Below are positions 57,014 through 64,000 of a stretch of 64,000 bases of DNA, in pieces; the stretch's first letter is position 1, and every line of letters begins with the position of its first letter. This DNA is from Veillonella montpellierensis DSM 17217. GTDB lineage: Bacteria > Bacillota > Negativicutes > Veillonellales > Veillonellaceae. The stretch spans positions 82,071-146,070 of the forward strand of contig NZ_AUFY01000006.1 in NCBI RefSeq assembly GCF_000426745.1. Reading direction: 5' to 3'. The notes under the pieces are model-generated. The model ran no database searches. It had not been told where the DNA came from and was given only the letters and a program-made list of their open reading frames with translations. The translations under genes were made by a program, and so were the position numbers.

Positions 57014-57328
57014 TTAAGATTCTAACGCCCATCGCTGTTTTCTCCTGCATGTAATCAATCCTTCAACGATAACTGCAAATTGAGCAAAATTCACTATATA
57101 ATCGTCATATAAATCAGGAACTACTTTATATACAATAGTAACCTCATGAGACTCATAATTCATGCGAATGCCATGTAAATGACTGGACACAGTAAAGCCA
57201 CTCTGTGCTTGTTTAAGTGTTGGTATCGGTTGTTGTTTAATATCTTTTAAAAGTGCCTCAAGAAATATGTCTTTTTTAGTATCACTATCTAGCAACATTT
57301 CATCAATAAAGCTATGTAAACTGTCCAT
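57014..57328 (-). CDS. Hypothetical protein downstream of lysC
   Basis: A 104-residue protein that I do not recognise. It is predicted cytoplasmic and mixed alpha/beta, with a helical, acidic N-terminal half (D-E-M-L-L-D-S-D-T-K-K-D-I) and beta-like strands later (V-T-I-V-Y-K-V-V). No metal or catalytic motif is visible. A good GGAAAGGAT site precedes the ATG at 57328. It lies 18 bases after lysC, so it is probably co-transcribed with it. Confidence 0.6.
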   Translation of the reverse strand: MDSLHSFIDEMLLDSDTKKDIFLEALLKDIKQQPIPTLKQAQSGFTVSSHLHGIRMNYESHEVTIVYKVVPDLYDDYIVNFAQFAVIVEGLITCRRKQRWALES

Positions 57329-57346
57329 ATCCGATCCTTTCCAAAA

Positions 57347-58576
57347 TTATCCTCGTTCTCCTAAAAACAACTTTTCATGAATCAAACGAACAGCATCTTT
57401 CACACGATTTTCTGCCACTAAACATGTAATTGAAATTTCAGAAGTACTAATAATTTCAATATTAATACCTTCTTCACCTAAGATTCCAAACATTTGTGCT
57501 GCTACACCTGGTTGTCCTAGCATACCAGCTCCAACAATTGATACTTTCGCCATATTTTCATCAATATTAATCGATTCCATTTTTATAGTTTCATGAAGTT
57601 TATCTAAGATTTCACGAGCTAATGGTACATCATCACATAAAATAGTAAAAATAATATCAGTAACAGCATCATCAGTAGAGCGAATGCTTTGAACAATCAT
57701 ATCCACATCAATATTTTTATCTGCTAATGCTTTAAATACAGTAGCTGCAACGCCCGGCTTATTTTCGACCCCTACCAAAGATACTTTAGCCGCATTAATA
57801 TCATCAGCAACGCCAGTAATAACACGTTTATTTGATTCCACAGTATATTCCTCCCGAATGATAGTTCCTTGATTAGTAGAAAAAGTTGAGCGCACATGTA
57901 TAGGAACACCATAACGACTTCCCATTTCTACCGCCCGTGGTTGCATAACGCCTGCTCCCAAACGAGCCATTTCTAGCATCTCACCATAAGTAATTTCCTG
58001 TAGTTTAACTGCATCAGATGCAATACGTGGATCTGTAGAGTAAACCCCTTCTACATCTGTGAAAATTTCGCATACATCAGCCTTCATCGCACCAGCTAAA
58101 GCCACTGCTGTTGTATCTGATCCACCACGGCCTAATGTAGCAATATCACCGTTTTCTACAATTCCTTGAAAGCCTGCTACTATTACAATATTACCTGCTT
58201 GTAATGCAGAGAATACTCGTTCTGGAAACACATCTAAAATACGTGCTTTACCATACGCCGCACTACTCTGAATACCCGCCTGTGGTCCAGTCATAGATAT
58301 CGCTTGATGACCGCGCTCTGTAAAAGCCATCGCCATCAATGCAATCGTTACTTGCTCACCTGTCGATAATAACCTATCCATTTCACGTCCATATGGTTTA
58401 GATGTTATTTGTTTTGCCAAGGATACTAATTCATCTGTAGTGTCACCCATAGCAGACACAACAATTACAATTTGATCATTTTCTTTTTTCTCATTTAATA
58501 CACGATCAACAATATTAAATATCTTTTCTGGTGTAGCCACGGAGCTACCGCCAAATTTTTTTACAATTAAAGCCAC
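57347..58576 (-). CDS. lysC: Aspartate kinase
   Basis: LysC phosphorylates aspartate, the first step to lysine, diaminopimelate, threonine and methionine. The 409 residues begin V-K-K-F-G-G-S-S-V-A-T (catalytic Lys). The kinase domain contains G-R-G-G-S-D-T-T-A and F-T-D-V-E-G-V-Y-S-T-D-P-R (about 173-185). Two ACT domains follow from about residue 265, which normally bind the end-product inhibitor. The start is GTG at 58576, after GGGAG. It supplies diaminopimelate for the MurE step encoded earlier in the window. No lysine riboswitch is visible upstream. Confidence 0.97.
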   Translation of the reverse strand: MALIVKKFGGSSVATPEKIFNIVDRVLNEKKENDQIVIVVSAMGDTTDELVSLAKQITSKPYGREMDRLLSTGEQVTIALMAMAFTERGHQAISMTGPQAGIQSSAAYGKARILDVFPERVFSALQAGNIVIVAGFQGIVENGDIATLGRGGSDTTAVALAGAMKADVCEIFTDVEGVYSTDPRIASDAVKLQEITYGEMLEMARLGAGVMQPRAVEMGSRYGVPIHVRSTFSTNQGTIIREEYTVESNKRVITGVADDINAAKVSLVGVENKPGVAATVFKALADKNIDVDMIVQSIRSTDDAVTDIIFTILCDDVPLAREILDKLHETIKMESINIDENMAKVSIVGAGMLGQPGVAAQMFGILGEEGINIEIISTSEISITCLVAENRVKDAVRLIHEKLFLGERG

Positions 58577-59324
58577 GGCTTCTCCCTCATTTGCATCAAA
58601 TATTAAATACGATTAATGCTTACTTTATCATAAATTTCTCTCTTAGTAAAGGATATTAGCTATTTCATCTCCTCTTAATAGATAATTATTCATTCAGGAT
58701 GGACATATATAAGGAAATGTACTGTCTATTTTACATAATGAAAATTTGCTCTATGAAATGTATGAATTATATCGAACTTCTGCCAATCAGTTGAAATATA
58801 GAATTTTATAAAAGTATAGAACTACACGTATCTATGATATCGCTATAACCTGTTTTCAGATAAATCATACATTATACTATTAGAATCATCTATCTGAATA
58901 CTATTACTATCATGTATCTATCTCATTATAATTTTAATATACTATCCCATTCGTCAATCATCAGGATGACACTCATCTGCATCCATTTTAATTAACTGTT
59001 ATATATCTTCTAGTAGAAATAATATAATGACTAATATAGCAAAATACAATAATCTACTTACATTTTTATTATAATCTATAGCAAACATGATACTTCAGGA
59101 TCTATTTATACTATTATAAAATGTTATTTTTAAAGAAGCATCCCTCATAGTGATTAATTCATCTAATGTATGTAGTCTACAAGCAATCTCTTCATTCCTG
59201 TAATACAACTGTAACACCTTAATTACATATAAGGTAATTTTTTATATTATAAAATATTTTCCACAACATAGAAAATACTCTATTATGTCACCTAAAAAAG
59301 ATCAACAATCAAAAGATACATAAA
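58577..59324. other. Long gene-poor region upstream of lysC
   Basis: About 750 bases, AT-rich and without a supported gene. A long-loop inverted repeat, TTCAGATA (58855-58862) with TATCTGAA (58891-58898), is the most regular structure. A 44-codon open stretch on the minus strand near 59110-59240 lacks a clear start or homology. No L-box, tRNA or other structured RNA was recognised. Confidence 0.45.
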
Positions 59325-59357
59325 AAGAGCTACAATACTATAAGTATTGCAGCTCTT
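59325..59357 (-). terminator. Intrinsic terminator after superoxide reductase
   Basis: AAGAGCT and AGCTCTT arms with an inner CAATACT/AGTATTG pairing. TTTTT follows on the minus strand. Confidence 0.88.
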
Positions 59358-59418
59358 GTATATTTGATTAAAAGATGTATTTTATATGAAACGCAAAACT
59401 ATCTACTTCAATTGGCAA

Positions 59419-59811
59419 CTATGCTACTGTTATATCTTTTTCAGATTCCCACAAACCATGAATATTACAATACGATACAGCAATCAATTTGCCAGATTTT
59501 TTAAATGTAACTTTAAAAGAACCTTCAGCTTCAGCAAACACAGGCCCTTCATTAGCACCTGCAGCAGATTCACCATGTACATTAAATTCAATGGCCCCTA
59601 CTTCATAAGGCACTTGTGTTCCTTCTGGAACAAAGTATAATTTAATCCAATTAATATGATGTTCTGTTGTATTAGGATGTGCAATTTCTTTACCTACTGC
59701 CACTTCAATAGTTGCTTTTTCTCCAACTTTAAAAGTATCTGCACAATCAATTACAGGAACATGTTTTTCATTTTTAAAATCTGCACTTTTAATATAATCA
59801 TGTACTGCCAT
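59419..59811 (-). CDS. Superoxide reductase (neelaredoxin type)
   Basis: The 130 residues are a class II superoxide reductase, which reduces superoxide to peroxide at a non-haem iron in anaerobes. The iron site is visible: the loop E-K-H-V-P (about 15-19, with Glu, Lys and His), the H-P-N-T-T-E-H-H motif (about 45-52), and the C-terminal C-N-I-H-G-L-W motif that provides Cys and the last His. The N-terminal desulforedoxin domain of class I enzymes is absent. It is a stand-alone gene with its own terminator and fits a strict anaerobe that meets air. Confidence 0.93.
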   Translation of the reverse strand: MAVHDYIKSADFKNEKHVPVIDCADTFKVGEKATIEVAVGKEIAHPNTTEHHINWIKLYFVPEGTQVPYEVGAIEFNVHGESAAGANEGPVFAEAEGSFKVTFKKSGKLIAVSYCNIHGLWESEKDITVA

Positions 59812-60077
59812 TAGGACGACCTCCCTACATATAGAATATTACTTAATAAATTATTATACTTAATAAAAATGATTAATACATCATTCATAATAATTTTAAT
59901 TACACATTTATTATATCGAATTTTTTCGTAAAGGTCAATATCTTTTTCGAAATTATTCTATTTACATACTCTTATAATCAATTACTGTATGGAAATATAC
60001 TGTACTTCGCAGATAACAACATATCATAAATTCTGCACAAAAATAAAATAGCTATATTCTCTCCTCCATTAAGGCAC

Positions 60078-60620
60078 TTAAAATTCAATGCCTCTCTTAG
60101 CTTTTATTCCCTTTTGATAGGCATGTTTTACCACTTTCATTTCTGTAACAGTATCCGCTAAGGCAATAATTTCTTCTGGTGCATTACGACCTGTTAAAAT
60201 CATATCTAATCGTTCTGGTTTATTTTTTAAAAGATGTATAACAGACTCAACACTAACTAATCCATAATGCATGGCATAGTTAATTTCATCCAAAATAATT
60301 AAATCCCACGCGTCAGAATTTACTTCATTCTTTAACATATTCCATGCTTCATCAGCAGCTTTCTTATGCTCATTTAATTCAGCAGTACTAACATTGTCTT
60401 TATTATGGAAAATAAACCCCTTTCCCATAGGACGAATTTCTATTTGTGGTGCTAATCGTTTAATCGCATTTAACTCGCCATAATTTTGTCCACCTTTAAT
60501 GAATTGTAAAATTAACACTTTTTTATTTTGTCCAACTGCCCGCAATGCAACGCCCAAGGCTGCTGTAGTTTTACCTTTGCCGTCACCAGTATTTATCAAA
60601 ATCAATCCTCGTTCTGACAT
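60078..60620 (-). CDS. cobO: Corrinoid adenosyltransferase (CobO/BtuR)
   Basis: This enzyme transfers adenosyl from ATP to cob(I)yrinic acid diamide or cobinamide. The 180 residues contain the P-loop G-D-G-K-G-K-T-T-A-A (about 12-21) and the Asp-containing L-I-I-L-D-E-I-N-Y-A motif typical of CobO/CobA. It is the last of four cobalamin genes in the window (cbiK-cbiL-cbiA-cobO in transcription order), about 100 bases after cbiA. Confidence 0.94.
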   Translation of the reverse strand: MSERGLILINTGDGKGKTTAALGVALRAVGQNKKVLILQFIKGGQNYGELNAIKRLAPQIEIRPMGKGFIFHNKDNVSTAELNEHKKAADEAWNMLKNEVNSDAWDLIILDEINYAMHYGLVSVESVIHLLKNKPERLDMILTGRNAPEEIIALADTVTEMKVVKHAYQKGIKAKRGIEF

Positions 60621-60730
60621 AGTACACCTCCCACAGTATTAACTGATACACTATGATAGCAAATTAACACATATATAAATGATTGTATACAAATATAAAT
60701 ATAAAGAAGCCTATAAAACGTATCACATAA

Positions 60731-62107
60731 TTACTTGGAACGTTTATATGTAACACAAGCGTGAACGAAATGGTTGCGAGCGATATCACAACCAGCAAAA
60801 TTAATATGCAAATAGGTAGCTAATACATTTCCATTGGCATATCCACCTTTATACTCTTGTACCTTTCTACCACCTACTAATTGAAAAGCCCAAGGAAAAT
60901 CGTCAACTTCTGGTATCATTGTTGAAAAATGAAATTCATGGCCTCGTAAGGGCTCATTTGTATAGGCTATTACAGAGTCCTTTAATGCCGTTGCCGTTAC
61001 ATATCCAACTTTCTGTAATGATGTTTCCATGACCGTACGTGCAGGTACAACTCCTACCATCTCTAATGTATGGTTTTCAAAATCCGTAATTGATTGACAT
61101 AAATACATAAGACCCCCGCATTCGGCATATATAGGCATACCTTCTAGGGCTTTATTTTTAATATCTGTCTTCATACTACGATTAGCTTCTAATTGTCCTA
61201 AAAACATCTCTGGGAATCCGCCGCCGAAAATAAGACCATCCACTTCTGGCAAATGCGCATCCTTTAACGGGCTAAAATATACTAACTCAGCTCCAGTAGC
61301 CTCTAATGCAGCCAAACTAGCTGGGTAATAAAAAGAAAATGCTTCATCATAAGCCACACCAATACGCGCTACTTTTTCTGTTGTTGTAGTAGGGATAATA
61401 GGTTCGCTTACTAATGGTGGCGCAGAATGAGCAATCCTATAAAGTGTATCTAACTCTACCATACTAGTAACAGCATCTCGAATAGTAGCAATTGCCTCTG
61501 TAGGATCAAACTCCGTAACAGGTGTTAATCCTAAATGTCTTTCTGGAGATTGCATACGATTATCGCGATAAATACTACCTATAATAGGAATTCCTACTTT
61601 CTCCATGCCTTGACGAATCATTTTTTCATGGTTTTCTGATCCTAATCGATTTAATATAACGCCGGCAAAATTTACATCTCTATCATAATCTCTAAAGCCT
61701 TTAGCAATAGCTGCTGCACTTTCTCCCATGGCTTTGCAATCGATAACTAATACTACAGATGCTGCTAAGCGTTTAGCAATTTCAGCAGTCGAACTAACAC
61801 CCTCGCGTCCACCATCGTATAATCCCATGACACCTTCTATAATCGATATATCGACAGAATCAGTAACTGATTCAAAAAAAGGTATCATCTTATCAGGAGG
61901 AACTAACCAAGTATCTAAATTATAAGAATCTCTGCCTGCTGCCATTTTATGAAAGCCCGGATCAATATAATCCGGGCCCACTTTAAATGACTGCACTACA
62001 CGTCCATTTTGTCTATAAGCAGCTAGTAGCCCTGCTACAATAGTTGTTTTTCCAACTCCAGAATTTGTACCTGCTATTACTACTCTTGGTCTTTGTACAG
62101 TGTTCAT
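60731..62107 (-). CDS. cbiA: Cobyrinate a,c-diamide synthase
   Basis: CbiA amidates cobyrinic acid at positions a and c using glutamine. The N-terminal dethiobiotin-synthetase-like domain has the P-loop I-A-G-T-N-S-G-V-G-K-T-T near residue 9. The C-terminal glutaminase domain has Y-A-E-C-G-G-L-M-Y-L with the nucleophilic Cys and a distal H-I-N-F segment with the His. The start at 62107 follows AAAGGTAAA, giving 458 residues, the normal length. Confidence 0.95.
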   Translation of the reverse strand: MNTVQRPRVVIAGTNSGVGKTTIVAGLLAAYRQNGRVVQSFKVGPDYIDPGFHKMAAGRDSYNLDTWLVPPDKMIPFFESVTDSVDISIIEGVMGLYDGGREGVSSTAEIAKRLAASVVLVIDCKAMGESAAAIAKGFRDYDRDVNFAGVILNRLGSENHEKMIRQGMEKVGIPIIGSIYRDNRMQSPERHLGLTPVTEFDPTEAIATIRDAVTSMVELDTLYRIAHSAPPLVSEPIIPTTTTEKVARIGVAYDEAFSFYYPASLAALEATGAELVYFSPLKDAHLPEVDGLIFGGGFPEMFLGQLEANRSMKTDIKNKALEGMPIYAECGGLMYLCQSITDFENHTLEMVGVVPARTVMETSLQKVGYVTATALKDSVIAYTNEPLRGHEFHFSTMIPEVDDFPWAFQLVGGRKVQEYKGGYANGNVLATYLHINFAGCDIARNHFVHACVTYKRSK

Positions 62108-62183
62108 ATATTTACCTTTATTATGTATTAACATAACCTTTTACTCACAGAATTATCATATTCATCCCATGTATTATCTATAT

Positions 62184-62891
62184 TTATCTATCTTTTCGTT
62201 TGGCTAGAATGGTCGATAAATAATTTAATTTCGTATCAGCTGGCATATTCTCAAGCCCACAAAATACTTCTTCATCAGGTAGCCCTACACGGCTAATCAT
62301 AACTGCATCATCAGCCATATTATGTTTCTTTAATACAGCTTGTACTTCATCAAAATTTTTATAAACTTTCATAATAACAGCATCATCAGCTACTGCCATA
62401 ACTGCGTCTATTTTTTCTTTTGGTGCTGTAGCAGGAACAATGGCCAATACCTCTTCTTTTTCAACAATTGGATAGCCTAAATGTGAACCAATTGCGCAAA
62501 ATGCGGGTACACCTGGAATTGTTTCAATATCATATCCAGTATGTTCAATTAGGCGATATACATACATATACGTACTATAAAACATTGGATCCCCTAATGT
62601 TAAAAATACAACTTTTTTCCCTTGTTCTAAATATGATACAATAATATTTTTAGCTTCTATCCATGCATCACTTAATGTTTCTTCATGAAACACCATTGGA
62701 AATACAACAGGAATAATTTCTGTATGTTCTTGAATGTATGGTTTTGCAATATTTAAGGCTACAGAACCATCTTTCTTTTCTGTTTTCGGTGTAATAATAA
62801 TATCAGCTTCTCCTACTAAGCGAGCCGCTTTTACCGTCATTAATTCAGAGTCACCAGGACCTACTCCAATACCATATAATTTACCTTTCAT
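62184..62891 (-). CDS. cbiL: Precorrin-2 / cobalt-factor II C20-methyltransferase
   Basis: CbiL adds the C20 methyl group in corrin ring synthesis. The 235 residues show the tetrapyrrole methylase pattern: Y-G-I-G-V-G-P-G-D (about 5-13), L-T-L-G-D-P-M-F-Y-S-T-Y (about 97-108) and I-E-T-I-P-G-V-P-A-F. The last two mark it as the C20 enzyme. It lies between cbiK and cbiA, within an anaerobic-type pathway. Confidence 0.94.
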   Translation of the reverse strand: MKGKLYGIGVGPGDSELMTVKAARLVGEADIIITPKTEKKDGSVALNIAKPYIQEHTEIIPVVFPMVFHEETLSDAWIEAKNIIVSYLEQGKKVVFLTLGDPMFYSTYMYVYRLIEHTGYDIETIPGVPAFCAIGSHLGYPIVEKEEVLAIVPATAPKEKIDAVMAVADDAVIMKVYKNFDEVQAVLKKHNMADDAVMISRVGLPDEEVFCGLENMPADTKLNYLSTILAKRKDR

Positions 62892-62992
62892 ATTGTCACC
62901 TCATAATTACTATTTAATTTATATTACTTTTCTATACTACTATATTTATTAATAAAAATCTATATATTGCAAGCAGTAAAATGATACGCCAC

Positions 62993-63847
62993 TTATTTTA
63001 TATTAGGAATCACAGGACGATGTGTGCTACGTTTTCCATAACAATCATCAATCATATCTTGTACATGTTCTACATATAAATCTTGAATTGCTCTATATTC
63101 GCCTAAACCAGCGCGATGTATCTTGACTTCATATCCCTGTGCTCGCAGTTGATTGATAACACTATCATCCTCATCACCAAATAAATCATTATTCGCATGA
63201 TCACCACAAACTAATAATAATGGATGTACATGAAGCACACGAGGCCGTTTTCCCCCTAATATTTCCCAATTAAACGTTGTATCTTCTAAATACGGTGCAT
63301 TTTCAAGAACTGCAATACGCACATGATTCATTCCATTTAACAGCAACTTACACTGTAACATGCCGTATACGGAATTGCCAGAATCTAAACCACCATGCCC
63401 GACTAGTACTAGTCCTTCCCCCTCTGGGATTGGTAGTGTAGCAATAAATTTATCAATAAACAATTGATAATCATCAGGATGCTCCTCTTGTGCCATATAA
63501 AAATTAAGAGGTCTTCCTACTATCAGTGTAGTTAAATTACCAGCACCTTCATAATTCATAATATTGCGTTTTAATTTTTCGTATTCTCCACCACCGGCAA
63601 AATGCAATGGTTGTACATAAATTTTTTCACAACCTGCATCAATTAATTGTTCCATAGCCAATTGTTCTGTCATTATTTCTTCCCCACGATCTCGTAATCG
63701 TTTTACAATAATCCGGGATGAAAATGCTAATAGGCAATCATAGTCTGCATAGGCATCTTTAATACGATTAAATACAGCATCTATATTATTTACTCTTGCT
63801 TCTTTAATAGTTGTTCCAAAGGCAACAACCAAAATGGCTTGTTTCAT
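62993..63847 (-). CDS. cbiK: Sirohydrochlorin cobaltochelatase CbiK
   Basis: CbiK inserts cobalt into sirohydrochlorin, the committed step of anaerobic cobalamin synthesis. The 284 residues include V-V-A-F-G-T-T near the start, V-Q-P-L-H-F-A-G-G-G-E-Y (metal-binding His), V-L-V-G-H-G-G and V-H-P-L-L-L-V-C-G-D-H-A-N-N-D. There is no signal peptide, so it is the cytoplasmic form. The ATG at 63847 is used with AGGAG ten bases upstream; earlier in-frame ATGs fall on or before that site. Confidence 0.94.
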   Translation of the reverse strand: MKQAILVVAFGTTIKEARVNNIDAVFNRIKDAYADYDCLLAFSSRIIVKRLRDRGEEIMTEQLAMEQLIDAGCEKIYVQPLHFAGGGEYEKLKRNIMNYEGAGNLTTLIVGRPLNFYMAQEEHPDDYQLFIDKFIATLPIPEGEGLVLVGHGGLDSGNSVYGMLQCKLLLNGMNHVRIAVLENAPYLEDTTFNWEILGGKRPRVLHVHPLLLVCGDHANNDLFGDEDDSVINQLRAQGYEVKIHRAGLGEYRAIQDLYVEHVQDMIDDCYGKRSTHRPVIPNIK

Positions 63848-63959
63848 AAGTATCATTCTCCTATACATAAATTCATAAAATAAAGACTATATAATGTATT
63901 ACTACTTTGTATCATACCATACATATTACAGCTATGTAATAATAAAGTTTCATAATCAT

Positions 63960-63982
63960 AACCACCCGTAGAACGGGTGGTT
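63960..63982. repeat. GC-rich perfect hairpin at the window edge
   Basis: AACCACCCGT and ACGGGTGGTT around three bases form a perfect stem, unusual for this AT-rich DNA. Similar hairpins lie near the ends of IS200/IS605-family elements, so this may mark one that continues beyond the window. It could also be a terminator for an unseen neighbour. Confidence 0.4.
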
Positions 63983-64000
63983 TGCTCTGACCCTATAAGG

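Noticed and set aside
59110..59240. 44-codon open stretch on the minus strand upstream of lysC
   Set aside because: There is no start codon with a ribosome site and no family resemblance, so it is likely chance.
58577..59324. Possible lysine riboswitch for lysC
   Set aside because: I looked for the conserved L-box elements and did not find them by eye; a covariance search would settle this.
59820..59930. Possible PerR/Fur box upstream of superoxide reductase
   Set aside because: Several TAATAATTTTAAT-like stretches exist, but the spacer is so AT-rich that the match is not specific.

Overview
The window looks like chromosomal DNA of a diderm Firmicute of the class Negativicutes, most likely Veillonella or a close relative. 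It is AT-rich. Its gene order is Firmicutes-like: rplS-rbgA-rnhB-dprA-topA-trmFO-hslVU, rpmE-yqhQ-prfA-prmC-tsaC-rpiB-glyA-upp, a T-box in front of glyQS, and a dcw cluster. It also encodes outer-membrane proteins: a TonB-dependent receptor and a small beta-barrel ending in Phe. This genus call is an inference from content and not a database match. Almost every gene lies on the minus strand. The only plus-strand features I can support are a DUF896 gene, a dead transposase and a proposed antisense RNA.

Layout from left to right, with transcription mostly right to left. 1-1836 is a cobalt ECF transporter (cbiM, cbiN and cbiQ, the last cut by the window edge). 2513-13879 is an information-processing block: hslU, hslV, trmFO, topA, dprA, yifB/comM, yraN, rnhB, rbgA, rplS. 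14123-17334 is glyS-glyQ with its promoter and T-box leader. 17454-23941 is an iron-uptake island: a very large TonB receptor fused to a second barrel, a dead fragment of a related receptor, a ferric-reductase-like membrane protein, and Fur-box-like sites. 24111-34084 is upp, glyA, rpiB, a phosphatase-like protein lacking its catalytic Arg, tsaC, prmC, prfA, yqhQ, rpmE, a PC4/YdbC protein, an unrecognised protein and nth. 34085-37977 is a small accessory patch plus an aminotransferase and a porin-like protein. 38041-50932 is the dcw cluster (mraZ, rsmH, ftsL, murE, murF, mraY, murD, murG, murC, ddl, ftsQ, ftsZ), without ftsI, ftsW, murB or ftsA. 51290-59811 holds thioredoxin, a CoA-binding protein, gluQRS, an M16C protease, an IS remnant, lysC and superoxide reductase. 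60078-63847 is anaerobic cobalamin synthesis (cobO, cbiA, cbiL, cbiK).

The most interesting observation is at 35201-35573. A near-consensus minus-strand promoter drives a 33-residue cationic, membrane-type peptide too short for ordinary gene calling. A second near-consensus promoter inside that reading frame points the opposite way and leads to a terminator whose stem pairs best as plus-strand RNA. The inferred antisense RNA would cover the peptide's ribosome-binding site and start codon. This is the architecture of a type I toxin-antitoxin system. It is followed by a second 28-residue membrane peptide whose stop overlaps the start of a small helix-turn-helix gene.

No rRNA, tRNA, CRISPR array, cobalamin riboswitch or lysine riboswitch was recognised.
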